A model generated the notes under the pieces. The model was not told the origin of the DNA. It saw nothing but the letters and a program-made list of their open reading frames with translations, and made no database searches. A stretch of 64,000 bases of DNA. It comes from Agarivorans sp. TSD2052. Its GTDB lineage: Bacteria > Pseudomonadota > Gammaproteobacteria > Enterobacterales > Celerinatantimonadaceae. A program made the translations under genes and the position numbers. The DNA lies in assembly GCF_023238625.1 (NCBI RefSeq), contig NZ_CP096670.1, positions 2,894,501 through 2,958,500 of the forward strand, in the 5' to 3' direction. Numbering within the stretch: the stretch's first letter is position 1; each line of letters starts with the position of its first letter. This document shows, in pieces, positions 39,659-48,448 of this stretch.

Positions 39659-41269
39659 ATGGCGACTATAACTAACCCTATTCTTACAGGCTTTAGACCT
39701 GATCCATCTATTATCCGCGTTGGCGATGACTACTATATCGCGACCTCAACCTTTGAATGGTTTCCTGGCATTATGATTCACCATTCAAAAGACATGGTTA
39801 ACTGGAAAATCATTGGCCATGTTCTTAACACCGTAGAGCATCTTGATATGCGCGGTATGGATAACTCTGAAGGCGTATATGCGCCGGCACTAAGCTACGC
39901 CGATGGCAAGTTTTGGTGTTGCTTCTCTAATGTTCACTCTTGCCGAGGCGGTACGTGGATGTCTACCCCTGCGTATGTGGTCAGCGCTGAAGACATCAAA
40001 GGCCCGTGGAGCAAACCGGTTTCAATTGGCAATTACGGCTTTGATCCCTCGTTATTTCATGACGACGATGGCAAAAAATATATGCTAAATATGGTGTGGG
40101 ATGGCCGTAAAAATACTGATTTCTTTGGGGGTATTATTTTACAAGAGTTTGACCCAGAGAAAGGTCAGTTAGTAGGTGATGACAAAATTATTTTTGAAGG
40201 CACTAAGCTGGGCTGTACCGAGGGCCCACAAATTCTAAAAAAAGACGGTTGGTACTACCTAATTACCGCAGAAGGCGGAACGTCTTACGACCATGCAGTG
40301 ACCGTTTGTCGAGCCAAAAATGTGTGGGGACCGTACGAGGTTCACCCACATAACCCTATTCTTACGTCTCGCCATCAAGATGATGCCGAATTACAACGTG
40401 CGGGCCATGGCTTCTTAGTTGAAACCCAAAACAATGAGTGGTTCCTATCGCACTTATGCGGCCGCCCCATTGCCGATCCCGACAATCAAGCGAATACTCT
40501 AAAATACGGCCAAGGTCGCTGTACCTTAGGGCGTGAAACAGCATTACAAAATGTAGAGTGGCGTGACAACTGGCCATATGTGGTGGGGGGGACCACACCT
40601 CGCATTGAAATTCAGGCGCCTAAATTAGCCGCTCACCCTTGGGCTGAAGAAGCCAGTCGAGATGATTTTGAGCATGCCAAGCTGGCAGATAAATACCAGT
40701 CATTAAAAGACCCCTTTGACGAATCGTGGTTCTCTTTAACTCAGCGTCCAGGTTATGCGCGCTTGGTTGGCCGAGATTACCTATACTCTCGCTACAATCA
40801 AAGCCTATTAGCCCAGCGTTTAACCGCATTTAATTGCATCAGCGAAACCGCAGTAGAATTTGAGCCCAAATCGCCAAGACAAATGGCCGGTTTAGTGGCC
40901 TACTATTCGCGTGGCGGTCATTACTTCTTAAAAAGCTCGGCCAACGATGCGGGCCAACAAACCGTGCAACTAGTGGGTGATATCAACGATGAATATCAAG
41001 AATACACCGACGAAATACTCGTTGGCACTTGCCAGCGCATTTATATGCGCCTAGAACTGGACACGCAATGGTATCAATTCAGCTACTCATTAGATGGTAG
41101 CAACTGGCAAAAAATTGGCCCTACCCTTAACGCGACCTTTTTATCTGATGAAGGCAGCGGTGACATCTTTCGTTTCACCGGTAGTTTGCTAGGTTTATTT
41201 GCCTGCGACTTAACTGGCAAGCATATTCCCGCTGATTTTGACTACTTTGAATACAAAGTTCTAGATTGA
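39659..41269 (+). CDS. GH43 family beta-xylosidase
   Basis: Five-bladed beta-propeller glycosidase, 536 aa, no signal peptide, so it acts on imported xylo-oligosaccharides. Catalytic Asp in GFRPDPSI, pKa-modulating Asp in YGFDPSLFHDDDGK and acid Glu in TEGPQILKKDGWY are all visible. The C-terminal part from about residue 330 is the DUF1349/concanavalin-like domain of XynB-type enzymes. The ATG at 39659 has AGGAG five bases upstream; an in-frame GTG lies two codons earlier. Control by the divergent AraC regulator is likely. No sugar transporter adjoins it. Confidence 0.92.
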   Translation: MATITNPILTGFRPDPSIIRVGDDYYIATSTFEWFPGIMIHHSKDMVNWKIIGHVLNTVEHLDMRGMDNSEGVYAPALSYADGKFWCCFSNVHSCRGGTWMSTPAYVVSAEDIKGPWSKPVSIGNYGFDPSLFHDDDGKKYMLNMVWDGRKNTDFFGGIILQEFDPEKGQLVGDDKIIFEGTKLGCTEGPQILKKDGWYYLITAEGGTSYDHAVTVCRAKNVWGPYEVHPHNPILTSRHQDDAELQRAGHGFLVETQNNEWFLSHLCGRPIADPDNQANTLKYGQGRCTLGRETALQNVEWRDNWPYVVGGTTPRIEIQAPKLAAHPWAEEASRDDFEHAKLADKYQSLKDPFDESWFSLTQRPGYARLVGRDYLYSRYNQSLLAQRLTAFNCISETAVEFEPKSPRQMAGLVAYYSRGGHYFLKSSANDAGQQTVQLVGDINDEYQEYTDEILVGTCQRIYMRLELDTQWYQFSYSLDGSNWQKIGPTLNATFLSDEGSGDIFRFTGSLLGLFACDLTGKHIPADFDYFEYKVLD

Positions 41270-41295
41270 CGCAAGCTGGTTAGCAACAAAAGCAG

Positions 41296-41324
41296 CGCAC
41301 TGGCCAAGCTACTTGGCTAGTGCG
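41296..41324 (+). terminator. Hairpin after the GH43 gene
   Basis: Arms of 13 bases (41296-41308 and 41312-41324) pair with a single G:T wobble around a 3-base loop, 27 bases past the stop. Downstream bases are T/C-rich and not a pure T-run. Confidence 0.6.
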
Positions 41325-41447
41325 ATCTAACTCTTACTTTTTCTCTTCCACATCAATTTTGAATCTCTAAATTGATTTAAATCAGTATCTTGCTAGCAAT
41401 AGAACGCCACACTCACTGCATTATTTTTAACCATTTAGCAGCAAAAT

Positions 41448-41813
41448 ATGACTTCAAAAATCCGTTTGTTACTCGCACCATCTTGCTTTTGCTTTCTGCT
41501 AAGTGCTGCTCACTTCTACCATGCCCAACAACACATCTACGTTAGCCTTTGTATCATGGGCTTTTTTAGCGTACTTATTCGCCATCCAATGTGCTTACGT
41601 TTCAACCAATTAGCTATGCTACTGCTCACTGCTGAATGGATAAACACGCTGGCCGAGATATATGTGCTGCGTAGCGCTTATGACCAACCATGGATGCGCA
41701 TGGCAGTGATTCTTGGTCTCGTCGCGCTATTCCACTTTATTAGCGCTCTGTTATTTCAACACCACCGAATTCGCCGCTACTTTGGTTACCCAAGACAATA
41801 CTTGTTTCGTTAA
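41448..41813 (+). CDS. Hypothetical small membrane protein
   Basis: Not recognised. 121 aa with three or four hydrophobic helices (LLLAPSCFCFLLSAAHFY, IYVSLCIMGFFSVLIRH, FNQLAMLLLTAEWINTLAEIYVL, MAVILGLVALFHFISALLF) and a basic C-terminal tail (HHRIRRYFGYPRQYLFR), suggesting an inner membrane protein with a cytoplasmic C-terminus. Same direction as tapT, 74 bases upstream of it. No catalytic residues suggested. Confidence 0.65.
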   Translation: MTSKIRLLLAPSCFCFLLSAAHFYHAQQHIYVSLCIMGFFSVLIRHPMCLRFNQLAMLLLTAEWINTLAEIYVLRSAYDQPWMRMAVILGLVALFHFISALLFQHHRIRRYFGYPRQYLFR

Positions 41814-41887
41814 AAACGCTGGCTTCATGCTCGACAATACTCGCCATAGAGTTAAGCAACAGCCTCAGCTATAATCGGCCTCTTTTT

Positions 41888-42565
41888 ATGCAGGCATCTA
41901 TTCTAGTGAATCGTTTTTTATCTCTTTATGCCGAGCGAAAAGCCGCTGCAACGACCACATTTAAAGGCAGAGGCGCGCGCCGAGTCCGTTGCGAAACATG
42001 CCAAATGCCACAACAGCATTGTTTCTGCGACCAAGCTATTCTGCAAACCAGTCACTGTGGTTTTGCCTTATTAATGCACAATATGGAAGTGTTGCGCCCA
42101 AGCAATACGGGCCGTTTTATCGCCGACATCATTCCTGATACCCATGCATTTATTTGGCAACGAACCGAACCTTGCCAAGCCTTACTAAACTTATGTCACC
42201 AACAACAATGGCAGCCTTACGTGGTTTTCCCTGCCCATTTCAGTGAGCCGCAGCGTGTTCATCATGACATTGCCCCCCCGCAAGGCCAAAAACCCTTGTT
42301 TATTATGCTGGATGGCAGCTGGCGAGAAGCGCGAAAAATGTTCCATCAAAGCCCTTGGTTAGATCAATTTCCGGTGATCTCGATTAACCCCGAGCAAGCT
42401 TCACGTTATGGCTTGCGCTCTAGCCCGGTAAAAGGACAGTGGGCCACAGCCGAGGTGGCGGCTCAGCTTTTAGCGATGAACGGTGAACACAATAATGCCA
42501 AACTGTTAGAACAGCGCTTTAAGTCTTTTACTCAACAAACTCTCGCAGGAAGAAATCATCAGTAG
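41888..42565 (+). CDS. tapT: tRNA-uridine aminocarboxypropyltransferase TapT (DTW domain)
   Basis: Transfers the 3-amino-3-carboxypropyl group of SAM to U47 of tRNA (acp3U). 225 aa. The N-terminal zinc-type motif CETCQMPQQHCFC is followed by SNTGRFIADIIPDTHAF, and the DTW-family core appears as LDGSWREARKMF, where Ser replaces the Thr of the eponymous motif. This matches E. coli YfiP/TapT in length and layout. Single gene preceded by a hypothetical membrane protein. Confidence 0.92.
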   Translation: MQASILVNRFLSLYAERKAAATTTFKGRGARRVRCETCQMPQQHCFCDQAILQTSHCGFALLMHNMEVLRPSNTGRFIADIIPDTHAFIWQRTEPCQALLNLCHQQQWQPYVVFPAHFSEPQRVHHDIAPPQGQKPLFIMLDGSWREARKMFHQSPWLDQFPVISINPEQASRYGLRSSPVKGQWATAEVAAQLLAMNGEHNNAKLLEQRFKSFTQQTLAGRNHQ

Positions 42566-42814
42566 GCTTTTTCACCAGTTATATGCCATTTACCCGACAT
42601 TTTAGCTAACACTTTCGTGAGTTAGCTCACGCCGTTGAAAACGTTATCAAGCAAAAGCCATTTTGCTATTATTTGAGACTATGCCAAATACGTAAGTTGT
42701 TGTTATGATGTTTCCCGCTTGATAAGACAGGGCATAATTTATACAAATTATGAAGCTCTGCAAAGGCAAGCAAACTAAAAAATAGAGTATTATTTCAATT
42801 GTTCAGGAGACACA
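42566..42814 (+). promoter_or_regulatory. Leader region of the cold-shock gene
   Basis: 249 bases without a gene. It holds a hairpin CGTGAG/CTCACG (42616-42621, 42626-42631) and a perfect inverted repeat CATAATTT/AAATTATG (42733-42740, 42745-42752) about 63 bases before the start. Long structured leaders that refold in the cold are known for cspA-type genes. No exact E. coli cold box was found. AGGAGA lies close before the start codon. Confidence 0.4.
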
Positions 42815-43021
42815 ATGTCTAAAAGCACTGGTACCGTTAAGTGGTTTAACGAAAAGAAAGGGTTCGGTTTTATTTCTCAAGAGTCTGGCGCAGATGTGTT
42901 TGTACACTTCCGTGCGATTCTTGGTGGTGGATTTAAATCACTTGAAGAAGGCCAGAAAGTAGCATTTGACGTTGAAGACGGTCAAAAAGGCCCACAAGCG
43001 GCCAACGTAGAAGTTGTATAA
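42815..43021 (+). CDS. Cold-shock protein, CspA family
   Basis: 68-aa single OB-fold that binds single-stranded nucleic acid. RNP1 (KGFGFISQ) and RNP2 (DVFVHFRAI) are both intact. The IQ-less segment [33 protein letters not shown] is close to CspA/CspE-type paralogues of marine gammaproteobacteria; which paralogue cannot be decided. A long leader suggests post-transcriptional cold control. Confidence 0.95.
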   Translation: MSKSTGTVKWFNEKKGFGFISQESGADVFVHFRAILGGGFKSLEEGQKVAFDVEDGQKGPQAANVEVV

Positions 43022-43031
43022 ATAACTTCAA

Positions 43032-43061
43032 GAAGCATAACCATGGGATTGGTTGTGCTTC
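43032..43061 (+). terminator. Cold-shock gene terminator
   Basis: Eleven-base arms GAAGCATAACC (43032-43042) and GGTTGTGCTTC (43051-43061), one G:T wobble, 8-base loop, ten bases after the stop. Pyrimidine-rich but no pure T-run follows. Confidence 0.6.
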
Positions 43062-43083
43062 CTATCTTCCCCCCTGTTCTACG

Positions 43084-43563
43084 CTAAGCTAAATCCATAA
43101 AATAGATATGTTGTGGCCCCGCTGGTCCTCCTTGATACAACACTCCACTGTCTTCAAAACCGCAAGCTAAATACAAAGCCTGAGCAGCCTTATTACGGCA
43201 ATTTACTGTTAATGCGAGTTGTTGCTGTTGAACATTTAATGTCGCCAAATACCGTTTTAGCTGCGCCCCTGCAGCAAAGCCATAACCTTTACCTTGATCG
43301 TTTTTCCCTACAAAAAAAGAACGCAATAAGCAGCCTGCTGAAAGCGCAAATACATCTTGATAAGGATAGTCGCTATCTATGACAAAGAACCCCACCACCG
43401 TCTGTTCGACCAACATGACATGCGCGCTTTGGCCAGCGCTTAACTCTTTTAATATTTGAGCAATGGGCTTAACAAAATGTTGTTGCTGATCGGCAACTCG
43501 CAAGGCCATTAAGGGAGATATATGCGCGTGTGACAAGGCTTGTAATCTAACTAACTCAGTCAT
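43084..43563 (-). CDS. GNAT-family N-acetyltransferase
   Basis: 159 aa with the acetyl-CoA loop in FVGKNDQGKGYGFAAGAQLKRYL (QGKGYG as the R/Q-x-x-G-x-G/A motif) and the following NCRNKAAQALYLACGFEDSG. Substrate unknown. Its start overlaps the end of the AraC-MGMT gene by eight bases (ATGACTGA), so the two are translated together, which hints at a shared stress or modification context. Confidence 0.85.
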   Translation of the reverse strand: MTELVRLQALSHAHISPLMALRVADQQQHFVKPIAQILKELSAGQSAHVMLVEQTVVGFFVIDSDYPYQDVFALSAGCLLRSFFVGKNDQGKGYGFAAGAQLKRYLATLNVQQQQLALTVNCRNKAAQALYLACGFEDSGVLYQGGPAGPQHIYFMDLA

Positions 43564-44422
43564 TCAATACTTGTTCCTTAAGTGCAGCCTCGCGGCCCAT
43601 CATTAAGTGTTTACGGTCTACACCCCATCGGTAACCGCCTAAGGCGCCATTGCTACGGATCACTCTATGACAAGGAATAATAAAAGCAATAGGGTTTTTA
43701 GCCACTGCACTCGCCACCGCGCGGGTTGCATTAGCAGTGCTGACTTGCTGGGCTAAGTGTTGATAAGAGCACAGCCTAGCAAAAGGTAGTTTTAATAAAG
43801 CCTGCCACACCTGCAACTGAAAATTAGTCCCCTTAAGCCATAACGACAAGGGTTTTTGTTTATCCTGATACGGAGTAAACACCCGCGTTAATAGACTTTG
43901 GCTACGCATATTATTGACCTCTAAATTGGCCTTTGGCCATGCCTTAACAAGCTCTTGCAAAGGCGTATTATCGGCATCCGCCTCACAAAAGCTCAACTGG
44001 CAAATGCCACGCTCAGTGCTGGCTACAAAAGCCCAACCAAAAGGAGTGATCCCCCAGCCATAAACAATGTTCAAGCCTTGGCCTAGGGTTTTAGCCTCGC
44101 CAGGAGTGACCGCTTCAACATTAACAAATAAATCGTAAAGGCGGCCACCACTCGATAAGCCCAAATCGTAAGCCAGCTCTATCACTGAGCTCGTCTCAGC
44201 TAACTGCTCACGCGCCTTTTGCAAAGTAAGATATTGCAAAAAACGTTTAGGCGATACACCTACCCATTGGCTAAACAAGCGCTGCATATGTGATTCACTA
44301 AAACCAACGATTTTAGCCAAATCGGCTAACTCAGGCTGTTGCTCTTGGTGATCAATCAAATAGGCCATGGCTTGGCTGATTTGTTGATACTCTCGCTGAG
44401 ATTGCAAAGACCGCTGCTCCAT
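43556..44422 (-). CDS. AraC helix-turn-helix fused to O6-alkylguanine-DNA alkyltransferase (Ada-like, no N-terminal Cys domain)
   Basis: 288 aa. Residues about 1-100 form an AraC-type DNA-binding domain (LADLAKIVGFSESHMQRLFSQW, VIELAYDLGLSSGGRLYDLF). Residues about 110-285 form the MGMT domain, with acceptor Cys in IPCHRVIRSNGALGGYRWG, which removes O6-methyl from guanine in DNA. The zinc-Cys phosphotriester-sensing domain that switches E. coli Ada on is absent, so autoregulation must differ. ATG at 44422 has AAGGAG five bases upstream; an earlier in-frame GTG is at 44428. Coupled to a GNAT gene. Confidence 0.9.
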   Translation of the reverse strand: MEQRSLQSQREYQQISQAMAYLIDHQEQQPELADLAKIVGFSESHMQRLFSQWVGVSPKRFLQYLTLQKAREQLAETSSVIELAYDLGLSSGGRLYDLFVNVEAVTPGEAKTLGQGLNIVYGWGITPFGWAFVASTERGICQLSFCEADADNTPLQELVKAWPKANLEVNNMRSQSLLTRVFTPYQDKQKPLSLWLKGTNFQLQVWQALLKLPFARLCSYQHLAQQVSTANATRAVASAVAKNPIAFIIPCHRVIRSNGALGGYRWGVDRKHLMMGREAALKEQVLND

Positions 44423-44522
44423 TGTCACTCCTTATTTGCTTTGCCAGACACTTTAACTGAATACCCACTCCAGCTCGACCCGATAATGGCAAAGTAACAA
44501 AAATGGGAAACCATGGGGCAAT

Positions 44523-45239
44523 CTAATTGGCTTGCTGCAGTTGTAGCTCTGTTTGCAGAATGATTTGCGCGACTTCACCGGATGCAATCAGCTTTTTAAG
44601 CTCCTCATCAACCAAAGGCACCAACTCTGCTCGGCTTTCGTGAATGTAGTGATATAAAGGAAAAAACGCTAAAGGGCGCGAATAACTTACTTGCTTTTCC
44701 ACTCCCATACGCTGTAGGGCAACGATTCCATCAAGCTTATTAGTTAATACCAAATCGGCACGCTGTTTAAGCATAAAACCCAACGCTTTATCGGTAGAGT
44801 CTAGTTCAACAACTTTATCTGAGGTGGCGGTAAGATCTGCACTATGTTTCACCCCCCGTACAATAGCGACTTTACAGTTAGGCAGATCAGATAACGTCGC
44901 CACAGGAGCCTTCTTTGTGCTTAGATAAAACGCCGTCGACTCTAACGAATAGTAAGGTGTGGGAACTCTGATCATATTGGCGGTTTGTTCACCGTAACTC
45001 CAAACTCGCATGACTTCGCCGTCAACTAAACCGTTAACCGCCGCAGACTGCGCTCGTTTAGCTGGCAGACTAGATACCTTTAGGCTTATGCCCAGTTTGT
45101 TATATACCGTATTTAATACCGCTATTCCTACCTTCTGCTCAAACAAATGCTCTATGGCAGCGAAGTGAACCGATTCCGTCGCCTTAAGTGCACTGCTAGC
45201 GGTAAGTAAAACCACAGCCAAGCTTAGATTTTTAAACAC
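44523..45239 (-). CDS. Periplasmic substrate-binding protein (SBP_bac_3-like)
   Basis: 238 aa with a signal peptide (MFKNLSLAVVLLTASSALKA) and a two-lobed type 2 periplasmic binding fold: RVPTPYYSLESTAFYLS, LSDLPNCKVAIVRGVKHS, and ALGFMLKQRADLVLTNKLDG are typical. No permease or ATPase gene is adjacent, so it may be an orphan sensor or signalling receptor and not part of a transporter, as is common for this group in Alteromonadales. Ligand unknown. Confidence 0.8.
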   Translation of the reverse strand: MFKNLSLAVVLLTASSALKATESVHFAAIEHLFEQKVGIAVLNTVYNKLGISLKVSSLPAKRAQSAAVNGLVDGEVMRVWSYGEQTANMIRVPTPYYSLESTAFYLSTKKAPVATLSDLPNCKVAIVRGVKHSADLTATSDKVVELDSTDKALGFMLKQRADLVLTNKLDGIVALQRMGVEKQVSYSRPLAFFPLYHYIHESRAELVPLVDEELKKLIASGEVAQIILQTELQLQQAN

Positions 45240-45480
45240 ATAACCCCTTTACAAATAAACTGCACAACCAGCTAATACCTCACTTAAATTCTAGACCAAG
45301 TAATCGATGTTAGTTTACAAAAAAATTGGCCTCTCGCCAGCAGAGACACTCCGCTAAAACCATTTAAGGCCGAGTGAACAAACGAAACGGAATTTACTAG
45401 TAAACGGCCAAAAAATGCTGCTATTTTGTTTAGCGATAAGCGCTATAATACTGGCAAAATGCAGTATAAGGTTCGGTAAC

Positions 45481-46641
45481 GTGTTTAAACCCAAAGCGGC
45501 CAGTTGGATTAGTTTATATTTCTCAGGCTTATTTTTTGCCTGGGGCATATTTTTGCCTTTTTGGGCGCTCTGGTTAGAAAGCGAAGGTTTAGACCCGAGT
45601 CAAATAGGCCTATTGCTAGGTTTTGGCATGTTAGCCCGTTTTCTGGGTAATGTGTTGCTCATGCCACGAATAAAATCAGCGAAACACTTGCTACCAGGGA
45701 TCCGCTGGGTGAGTTTTGCCAGCATCTTAGTGGTTGCCAGCCTATGCTGGTTAAATGGTTACTTTTGGTTAACCCTTCTTACTCTGGCCGCTAACTTCTT
45801 TATTGCAACGCTGATCCCCTTGGGTGATGCCGTAGCCACCAAATGGGTTAGCCAGTTACAACTCGACTACGGTCGCGTACGGGTATTCGGCTCTATCGCC
45901 TTCATTGTTTCTTCAACCTTATTGGGCATTGGCCTTACTTATTTTTCTCACTCTCTTATTCTTTACGCCACCTTAGGGTCATTGGTGCTTATGTGGGGCT
46001 TAAGTTTATTAACGCCTGCGGCACCACTGGTCGATGAAGAACACGACGGCGAGCCGGTAAACAACCGTTTATGGGCCGTGCTAAAACAAAAACACGCGCT
46101 AAAATTTATCGCGGTAACGGCGTTAATCCAAGGCTCTCACGCCGCCTATTACGCCTATAGCACCCTGTATTGGAAAAGCATTGGCTATGCCGAATCTACC
46201 ATTGGCTATTTGTGGTCAATTGGTGTTGCACTAGAAATGGCGATTCTTATTTTTGGTAGCAAGTGGTTTAAAAGCTGGAATGCCAACCAGATGTTTTTAC
46301 TGGCTGCAGTGGGGGGCGTAATCCGTTGGGGTGTATTTGGTAGCACCGAGTTTTTATCATTAATGATGCTGTCGCAAGGATTACATGCGCTAACCTTTGC
46401 GCTAACTCAACTCGCCGCGATTAAATACATCGCCAGCGAAGCGCCAAAATCACAAGCTATTCCCTTGCAGGCTTTGTATTCTGCCATCGCCTTAAACATG
46501 GGCACCGCTTTGCTTACCTTTATCAGCAGTGCCTTATATGAACCATTAGGTGCTGGTATTTTCTTAATGATGGCCAGTTTATCAGCCTTAGCAATTCCGT
46601 TGCTACTTATCAATGGTCGAGCCGCCAAGCGCAGTACTTAA
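45481..46641 (+). CDS. MFS transporter, HcaT/3-phenylpropionate permease family
   Basis: Twelve-helix inner membrane carrier. The start of the homologous region (WISLYFSGLFFAWGIFLPFWALWL) and the segments LLGFGMLARFLGNVLL, LDYGRVRVFGSIAF, IQGSHAAYYAYSTLYW and VGGVIRWGVFG are strikingly like E. coli HcaT. The GTG at 45481 gives 386 aa and matches family length; an ATG at 45415 would add 22 residues. The real substrate may differ, as no aromatic-acid catabolic genes are nearby. Confidence 0.87.
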   Translation: MFKPKAASWISLYFSGLFFAWGIFLPFWALWLESEGLDPSQIGLLLGFGMLARFLGNVLLMPRIKSAKHLLPGIRWVSFASILVVASLCWLNGYFWLTLLTLAANFFIATLIPLGDAVATKWVSQLQLDYGRVRVFGSIAFIVSSTLLGIGLTYFSHSLILYATLGSLVLMWGLSLLTPAAPLVDEEHDGEPVNNRLWAVLKQKHALKFIAVTALIQGSHAAYYAYSTLYWKSIGYAESTIGYLWSIGVALEMAILIFGSKWFKSWNANQMFLLAAVGGVIRWGVFGSTEFLSLMMLSQGLHALTFALTQLAAIKYIASEAPKSQAIPLQALYSAIALNMGTALLTFISSALYEPLGAGIFLMMASLSALAIPLLLINGRAAKRST

Positions 46642-46678
46642 GGCAGCGTTTAAGGCAGCAATTGCTATATTAGCGGTA

Positions 46679-48376
46679 TTACTCAGGGAAACTTGGTCGG
46701 TCTGCACTTCCCTCTCGCTGCTTGGTTTGCCAATGAGGTGCTATCCAAGTGGCTGAATGTGATGGCGCAAGGGGGGCAATTCCCAAAATGGCATCGGCGG
46801 CCTTTTCGGCGACCATAATAGTTGGCGCATTAAGATTTCCATTTGGAATAGTGGGAAATATTGATGAGTCCACAACACGCAGAGCACGGATCCCATAAAC
46901 CTGACAGTGGCTGTTAACTACAGCCATGGGGTCGTTATCAGCCCCCATTTTACAGCTACAAGATGGGTGGTAGGCGCTTTCTACATTTTGCCTAACCCAT
47001 CGGTCGATCTCTTCATCACTGTTAACATCAACACCAGGTTGAATTTCTTTCCCTCGGTAGCTATCCATAGCGGCTTGAGCCAATATTTCTCGAGTTAAAC
47101 GAATACAATCACGCCAGTCTTGTTTATCTTGCTCAGTGCTAATGTAGTTGAATTCAATATTGGGCTTTGCCTGTGGATCTGCCGACGTCACCCATATGCG
47201 GCCGCGGCTTTGTGGTTTATTTGGCCCAACATGCACCTGAAAACCATGCCCATCAAAAGCCGCTTGGCCGTCGTAACGCATGGCCGCAGGCAAAAAATGA
47301 TATTGAATATTGGGCCATTTCAATCCGGCGCGCGAACGAATAAAGGCACAAGACTCAAAGTGGTTACTGGCCCCTAATCCATCTTTTCGTAGTATCCAGC
47401 GGGCTCCGATCAAGCCTTTGCTAATCAGCCCTAGTTTACTGTTAAGCGTAATCGGCTGGTGACAAGCATATTGAAAATACACCTCTAGGTGGTCTTGCAG
47501 GTTTTCCCCCACACCGGGTAAGTCATGCTCTAGCGCAATGCCAGCCTTGGCTAACACTGCTTTAGGGCCAATACCCGACAACTGCAACAGTTGTGGAGAC
47601 CCCACCGAACCTGCCGTCAGCACGACTTCGCGTTCAGCGTAAATCGATTGAATACGCCCACTAATCTCTATTTCTACGCCTATCGCCTGCTTATTTTTCA
47701 ACAACACTTTACGGCTTACAACACCTTGTTTAAGGGTAAGGTTTTTGCGCTTCATAGCAGCACGTAGGTAAGCGTTTGAGCTGGATGCTCGTACACCTTT
47801 GTCTACGGTCATATGCATTGGGCCAAAGCCCTCTTGTTGATAGCCATTGTAGTCATCGGTTGTGGGGTAACCCGCCTGTTGCCCCGCCTCAATAAAGGCT
47901 TGGTAAAGAGGGTTAAGTGTCATGTTATTACCGCTGCAGGTCGCAAGGGGGCCATCGCCTCCTCGGTAGGCATCTTCACCGCCTATCCACGATTCAGCGC
48001 GGCGAAAATACGGCAAGCACTCTTGATAGCTCCAGCCTGCTGCGCCATGCTCGACCCACTCATCAAAATCGCAGGCATGACCACGTACATACACCATGCC
48101 ATTAATGGAAGAACTTCCCCCTAATACTCGACCTCGTGGGCAATGTAAACGGCGGCTATCGATCCCGGCTTCAGGCTGAGTCTCAAACTGCCAAGCATAC
48201 TTATCACTGTTCATCGGATACGACAGCGCCGTGGGCATTTGAATAAAAATACTTCGGTCACTGCCCCCCGCTTCCAGTAGCAATACCGAGTGTTCGCCTG
48301 AGGCGCTTAAGCGGTCGGCCAATACACAGCCAGCAGAGCCTGCGCCAACGATAATGTAGTCATAAGTGGTGTTCAT
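46679..48376 (-). CDS. betA: Choline dehydrogenase
   Basis: GMC-family flavoenzyme oxidising choline to betaine aldehyde at the membrane. 565 aa (E. coli 556). FAD-binding [18 protein letters not shown] at the N-terminus, GMC signatures [19 protein letters not shown] and [18 protein letters not shown], and the active-site His region [13 protein letters not shown] near the C-terminus. Last gene of betI-betB-betA. It supplies glycine betaine for osmoprotection. No choline transporter (betT) adjoins it in this window. Confidence 0.97.
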   Translation of the reverse strand: MNTTYDYIIVGAGSAGCVLADRLSASGEHSVLLLEAGGSDRSIFIQMPTALSYPMNSDKYAWQFETQPEAGIDSRRLHCPRGRVLGGSSSINGMVYVRGHACDFDEWVEHGAAGWSYQECLPYFRRAESWIGGEDAYRGGDGPLATCSGNNMTLNPLYQAFIEAGQQAGYPTTDDYNGYQQEGFGPMHMTVDKGVRASSSNAYLRAAMKRKNLTLKQGVVSRKVLLKNKQAIGVEIEISGRIQSIYAEREVVLTAGSVGSPQLLQLSGIGPKAVLAKAGIALEHDLPGVGENLQDHLEVYFQYACHQPITLNSKLGLISKGLIGARWILRKDGLGASNHFESCAFIRSRAGLKWPNIQYHFLPAAMRYDGQAAFDGHGFQVHVGPNKPQSRGRIWVTSADPQAKPNIEFNYISTEQDKQDWRDCIRLTREILAQAAMDSYRGKEIQPGVDVNSDEEIDRWVRQNVESAYHPSCSCKMGADNDPMAVVNSHCQVYGIRALRVVDSSIFPTIPNGNLNAPTIMVAEKAADAILGIAPLAPSHSATWIAPHWQTKQREGSADRPSFPE

Positions 48377-48448
48377 GTTGCGTCCTTGTTCAGCGAAGAA
48401 GCTGAAAACTCGTATATAGGCACTCGCTAAAATCTCTGATGGTTACGG

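Noticed and set aside
44523-45239. Periplasmic binding protein and MFS gene as one transport system
   Set aside because: They are on opposite strands, belong to unrelated transporter classes and have no shared regulator.
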